A stretch of DNA of 64,000 bases from Cocos nucifera (lineage: Eukaryota > Streptophyta > Magnoliopsida > Arecales > Arecaceae), in NCBI GenBank assembly GCA_006176705.1, contig QRFJ01002509.1:124001-188000 (forward strand). The letters are read 5' to 3'. Both the position numbers and the translations under genes were made by a program. This document shows positions 59,556 through 64,000 of this stretch, piece after piece; position 1 is the stretch's first letter; every line of letters starts with the position of its first letter. The notes under the pieces were generated by a model. The model saw nothing but the letters and a program-made list of their open reading frames with translations. It had not been told where the DNA came from and did no database searches.

Positions 59556-60240
59556 TTAAAATCTTTAATAGCCATGGGCACTTAGGTGTAGACTATATGC
59601 GTGTTGGGTGTATGTGCCTATATAGTCCAATTATGTGTCTATATAGTCTAACTTCTCTCCTTCTAGAAGGATTGAGGCCTTAGTTCTATCAATGCACAAG
59701 GAGATTAGATTAATTTGACTACTTTGGATAGGCTGTTCAATATACATCTCATTAAAAAAGCCATTCAAAAATCTGATTTGATATCCATTTGAAAAATTTA
59801 CCAAGCATTCTATGTTCATAAAGAAATAATCAATCTAAATTTTTTCATTCTAATAACGGGAATAAATATCTCATCATAATTAATTTTAGCTTTTTGCTTG
59901 GATCCTTTTGTTACCAATCTTGTATTGTACTTCTCCACTTCATCTTTTGTATATTTTTTTACTTTGAAAACCCACTTCACACCAATTGCTTTGTTTTTTG
60001 GAAAAGTAGCTAATTTTTATGTTCTGCTCTTCTCCATTGCTTTGATTTCTTCATTTATGGTAGTTTTGTATTCTTTGTTACGATATATTTCTTCAAACTC
60101 TAAAGGTTTACAATTAAAAAGAAGGCAAATAAGTTTTAACTCGTTTGTTATCTTATACAATTCTCCTAGACTTCTTGTTTTTTGTGACCATAGGATTTCT
60201 TTCAAAGAGGATGATGATGCCAAAGAATTATGATGAGAGG
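59556..60240 (-). pseudogene. Isolated Ty1/copia reverse transcriptase fragment
   Basis: On the minus strand from about 60223: PLEFEEIYRNKEYKTTINEE, then KWVFKVKKYTKDEVEKYNTR, a DEIF.PV motif, and near 59770 FLNGFFNEMYIEQP. This is the N-terminal half of copia RT, with several stops and no LTR or other domain nearby. It is a stranded relic. Confidence 0.82.
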
Positions 60241-60244
60241 CTAA

Positions 60245-60695
60245 TGATGGTGGTAGTGAAGACTCTTTGTCACATCTCCCATCTAAAATCGTGAGCCAAG
60301 GGTCATGGTAACCACCATATACTTATGAAGAACTCTCCTCACCTGCATGCAACGTATTTCAAATAGATATCAATACAATATAGTGGTATTAATTAAAATA
60401 CTAAGATCTAAACTTTAAATTTACTAACCAAACCAACAGTATCCAAATTCAAATATCTTATATCAAATAAGTTTAAAAAAAAAAATGAAAACAAATCTAA
60501 GTTCAACGACATTGATAGTGCCAAATATTGCCTCTAAAATTTTCTTCCCAAAAATAATGTCCACATTCATAATCAATTATCTAAATCTAAAAAATAAAAG
60601 AGAGAAGTGATGAGCTTGATAGTCTAGTAAGTAATAAATATCTTAACAAAAATATTTTAGATATTATCATAAGATATAGTATTCAAAAACAATAC
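60245..60695. other. AT-rich stretch, no gene recognised
   Basis: No domain, repeat or RNA gene was seen. Confidence 0.4.
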
Positions 60696-60699
60696 CATG

Positions 60700-61118
60700 A
60701 GTTAACGTAGGAGTCTGTTTATGTGTAATAGTGGTGCTATCAATTGGAAGAGTTCCAAGCAACAGTGATAGCAGATTCCATAATGAAAGCAGAGTACATT
60801 GCTGTGTCAGAAGCTACGAAGAAGGCATTCTGATATAAAAAATTTACCGCAGAGATCAGAGTGATGTCATCGGATGCCATTCCTCTGTACTGCAATAATA
60901 ATGGCATCATAGCCCTTGCTAAAGAGCCGAGGTCTCACCAAAAATCCAAACACATCGAGCGGCAATATCACCTTATCCACGATTACCTCAAGAAAGGTTA
61001 TGTCAAGATCAAGAGAGTTAACTCCGCAAACAATGCGACAGACCCACTCACAAAGCCGTTGGGCCAGTAGAAGATCGAAATCCACCTTGAGAAGATGGGA
61101 CTTAGATTTGTAGCCAAT
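60700..61118 (+). pseudogene. Copia RNase H, 3' end of a truncated element
   Basis: KAEYIAVSEATKKAFWYKKF near 60790 after a frameshift, then an open stretch 60861-61070 with PLYCNNNGIIALAKEPRSHQ, KSKHIERQYHLIHDYL and NNATDPLTKPLGQ, ending near GLRFVAN at 61118. This is the conserved C-terminus of copia RNase H. Upstream RT is missing. Confidence 0.87.
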
Positions 61119-61141
61119 TGACTTTAGGTCAAGTAGAAGTT

Positions 61142-63365
61142 TGTTAGATTTGTGAGCTCTAGAAGTCAGAATTGGCTAACACTTGTAATACACATCGAAG
61201 GAGAAAATTATAATTTTAACTATAAATAATAAAATAGATTATTTTCTATCATAGTATGTATTTGAAAGTATCTGTGATACATCCCTTGAGTTAATGGTAA
61301 TGATAGTTCATATTTTCAAGAGTTGAAAATTTAAGACATGAATTTTCATTATTAACTTATAAAATGCTTCCGATCGTAGGATCATTATGAGGATGGTGAT
61401 TGATTCGAAAGGTTGGTGTACGATCGCTTCTTTAGGGTAGATGAGTCTTGAGTCTATAGTGTAGAGATATTGGAGCGAGAGTACAGATACTCGTTAGAGA
61501 ATAAGGGCACTAAGCGTGACCACCTCGAGCAGTCATCAGAAATTCTACCTTCTCGTCAATGATTGGCACGAAGCTGTAGTGGTGTGTCTAGTTCTTTGAT
61601 CTGAGGTGCATCGACAGTTTACCTTGAGGGTGTTATAGTTTGACTACACCATAACTCAATCTCCTAGCCATTCGAAATCTTGAGGTATATATTGGCTATA
61701 GCATGTTCATTGTAGGAATTGGATTGCACCGATAGGGGATCTATCAATCTAAGTAGATGAGGAGCAGTCCTATGATGATCATGAGAATTAAGTCGATAAA
61801 CCCATGGCCATGGCAGAGTGAAATAATAGAAAGAGTTTCTATTAGAGTTTTAACATTGGACTTGAATCGAATGATTAATTCATATGACGAAAATTAGGAT
61901 TTGACGAGATCACCTTAACCCTAATCCAATCGGAGCTCAAGATGGAGGAACTTAATCACATAGATAACTACACCAAAAGGTTCATCTTCAGTTCTGATGG
62001 ATTGCCATCATATGCTGCTAGGTGTCATTGATGGATTTTGGGAGCAATTAGAATAATTTGGATGATCGATCATACTAGTTGTGTGAATCAAAAAAATTTT
62101 GATCCATCGAAAGGTGTTTCGATGATGGCAATGATAGAGATCATGACATATCCCATTACCATACGAAATTGAATCTAATTGGGTCACACAAATAAGGGTT
62201 TGGATCTAGATATCATCAATTAGACTAACCCAGTTCAATTGATTTGAATAAGATTTAATTAGATTCAAAAAAATTATACTAGCACACGATTGAGCCTGAT
62301 ATTTTTTTTGAACAATCATTAAAAGATGTTTCGACTAAGCCAAATGTGTTTGGACTCACTCAGAAATCTTTACTTGGTCTGACTGGAGCTTGTCCAGGTC
62401 AGAAAAGGATTGTCTTAATTTATAAGATAAATTTAAGACAATACCTGTCATTTTTCATCATTTACTAAATTTTGTTCTTTGACTTTGGTCAAACATTGAC
62501 CTTTGATACTTAGACATCTACCCATGTGTCATGCACCCATAGGAGAGTAGATGGGGCTTTGTCCCCCTGCTAAAAGGAGGAAAGGAAGGGACTCTAGTTG
62601 CTTCATCCTCTCTACTTAGGTGGTGCCAAAGACTCTTCTTTGATCAGTCTTGGCGCCACCTAAAGAGGTTTGTGAGGGACTCTAATCTGATTGGATTAGA
62701 TGATGTCATCCCACCAATCAGATTTAAATCTAATTGCATGAAGAGCCGAGATTTGCCGAAATGATGTGGCACTGTATGGCGTAGTAGGGTCTATATAAAT
62801 CCTATCTGCGCCCAAGATTGAAAAATTCTACCCTTTGTCCATGCCACATAGCCCCTCTCTCTCCTTCTCCATGCCTCCTTCAGATTCTCTCTCTCCTCTC
62901 CATGCCTAAAAAGTTTTGGGTTTCAGTTTGGTGCGATCCAAACAAAAGAAAGACGACAAGAAAGTAAGAAGGCAGCACTGCTGCAAGAGACAACACCCGA
63001 TCTTCAAAAGATATTTTGAAGATCTTCAAGATCAGATCTAGATCTGATCTTTAGAGTACAGATTGAGAAGAAGAAGATCTTCAGATCCTGTCCGAGTAGA
63101 TATCGATAGAGGCCAGATGATTGCGTGGCTACATCCAGAACCTCAGACAAACATCAGGATCATCATAGGATAATATGATTACCTACAACAAGGTATTATT
63201 AAATTAGATTTAATTTAATTTATTTTTATTTTATTTTATCAAATCAATAAAATCAGATCTAAAGAGTCTCAGATCTGATTTAGATCTAAGAAAAAATTTT
63301 TGAAATATTCCTCTTGATTTAATCAGATCTGAACGAACCTAACCCAAAAAATAAGATTTTTTCTT
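61142..63365 (+). repeat. LTR (3') of the truncated copia element, right end uncertain
   Basis: Starts TGTTAGATTTGTGAGC 23 bp after the RNase H stop, where an LTR is expected. The first about 740 bp match, inverted, 47600-48338. Text continues to about 63365 without coding signal, similar in style to the 2.4-kb LTRs of the long-LTR copia. The right end is bounded only by the start of an RT fragment on the other strand. Confidence 0.6.
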
Positions 63366-63369
63366 CACA

Positions 63370-64000
63370 TCTTACACTCATCTATTGATGTGAACCCTTC
63401 AGATTATACCATATATACCTCTTCATCCAGCTCTTCATTTAGAAAAGCTATCTTCATATCCATTTGCTAGATTTCATAGTCAATATATGCTGCTATTACA
63501 AGCATGATCTGAATGAACTTGAGCATTGCCACATAAGAAAATGTCTCATCATAGTCTATACTATAATGTTGATGATACCTCTTGACAACTAGATAGAACT
63601 TTTAGATCTCCATCTTTTTATCTGTACTTTTTTTTTTTTTGAAGATCCACTTACATCCTATGAATTTTATCCCTTCATGTAGATCAACTAATGTCCAAAC
63701 ATCATTGATCTTCATGGATTGCATTTCAAATTTCATGGTTTCAAGCCATCTCTCAAAATCAAATCTCTGTATTACATCTATATAGATGATCGGATCCTCA
63801 TCATTCTCATCGAGCTCAACAGGATCATCATTCTGGACTAAAAAACTATAGTATCTATCCGATTGATATGGTATTCTATCAGATCATCTTAAGGGTGCAG
63901 GTATATTGAGCTCCAAAATTAAGCTAATCAAATCTAGTTGAGGTTTAGTTACATGTATCGGTTCTTCTATCTGTCGAATTTTCTCAAGTTTGATTTTAGA
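63370..64000 (-). pseudogene. Ty1/copia reverse transcriptase fragment running off the right edge
   Basis: The minus strand reads DENDEDPIIYIDVIQRFDFE near 63810, then WLETMKFEMQSMKINDVWTL, FIGCKWIFKKK near 63650, and breaks off with EELDEEVYMV and EGFTSIDE near 63380. The text closely resembles the RT start of the long-LTR copia (DENDEDPITYMDVMQRSNSE at 42981), so it is the same lineage. Stops are present. Confidence 0.82.

Overview
The window is a piece of plant nuclear genome, almost certainly a monocot and probably a palm. The monocot and palm assignment is inference from the bHLH protein and the retroelement families, not a database result. It holds one recognisable host gene in a sea of nested, mutated LTR retrotransposons. 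No rRNA, tRNA, CRISPR or organellar sequence was seen.

Layout. (1) 1-13564: an old Tork-like Ty1/copia element on the minus strand. Its 3' part runs off the left edge and its 5' LTR is 12910-13564. It is split by a complete Sirevirus-type copia element (412-10475, minus) with paired LTRs, gag, pol, a third env-like ORF and a 5-bp target-site duplication (TSD). (2) 13565-18237: the host gene, a bHLH transcription factor with an ACT-like C-terminal domain (bHLH18/25 group), with three coding exons at 15517-17475 and a leader carrying GT/GA microsatellites. (3) 18243-26400: a gag-only Ty3/gypsy derivative on the minus strand, containing a 3.0-kb solo LTR (22212-25235) swollen by about 50 copies of a 45-bp repeat. 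(4) 26406-28663: low-information intergenic DNA. (5) 28669-55907: a Tat-lineage Ty3/gypsy element (dual RNase H, antisense extra ORF). Its antisense ORF is broken by a complete Ty1/copia element (36205-52916). That copia element is broken in its reverse transcriptase by a non-autonomous gypsy element (45280-49834), which holds a fragment of a further copia LTR. (6) 56064-64000: a deletion-derivative copia element, a stranded RT fragment, the 3' end plus LTR of another copia, and a minus-strand RT fragment at the edge.

The nest order rests on matching 5-bp TSDs (AGGAT, GATCC/GAACC, GTGCT, ATTTA, CTCGA/CTTAA, AGTAG, AATAA). For three insertions it also rests on the interrupted reading frame resuming on the far side. 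All retroelement coding regions carry stops or frameshifts, so they are annotated as pseudogenes.

A 10-N gap at 44383-44392 is flanked by two near-identical 1.39-kb copies of the same sequence, which looks like an assembly artefact. The most interesting biology is the bHLH gene, where a likely first coding exon has a mutated donor and the last intron is GC-AG, and the repeat expansion in the solo LTR. I did not see a convincing undescribed multi-gene system.
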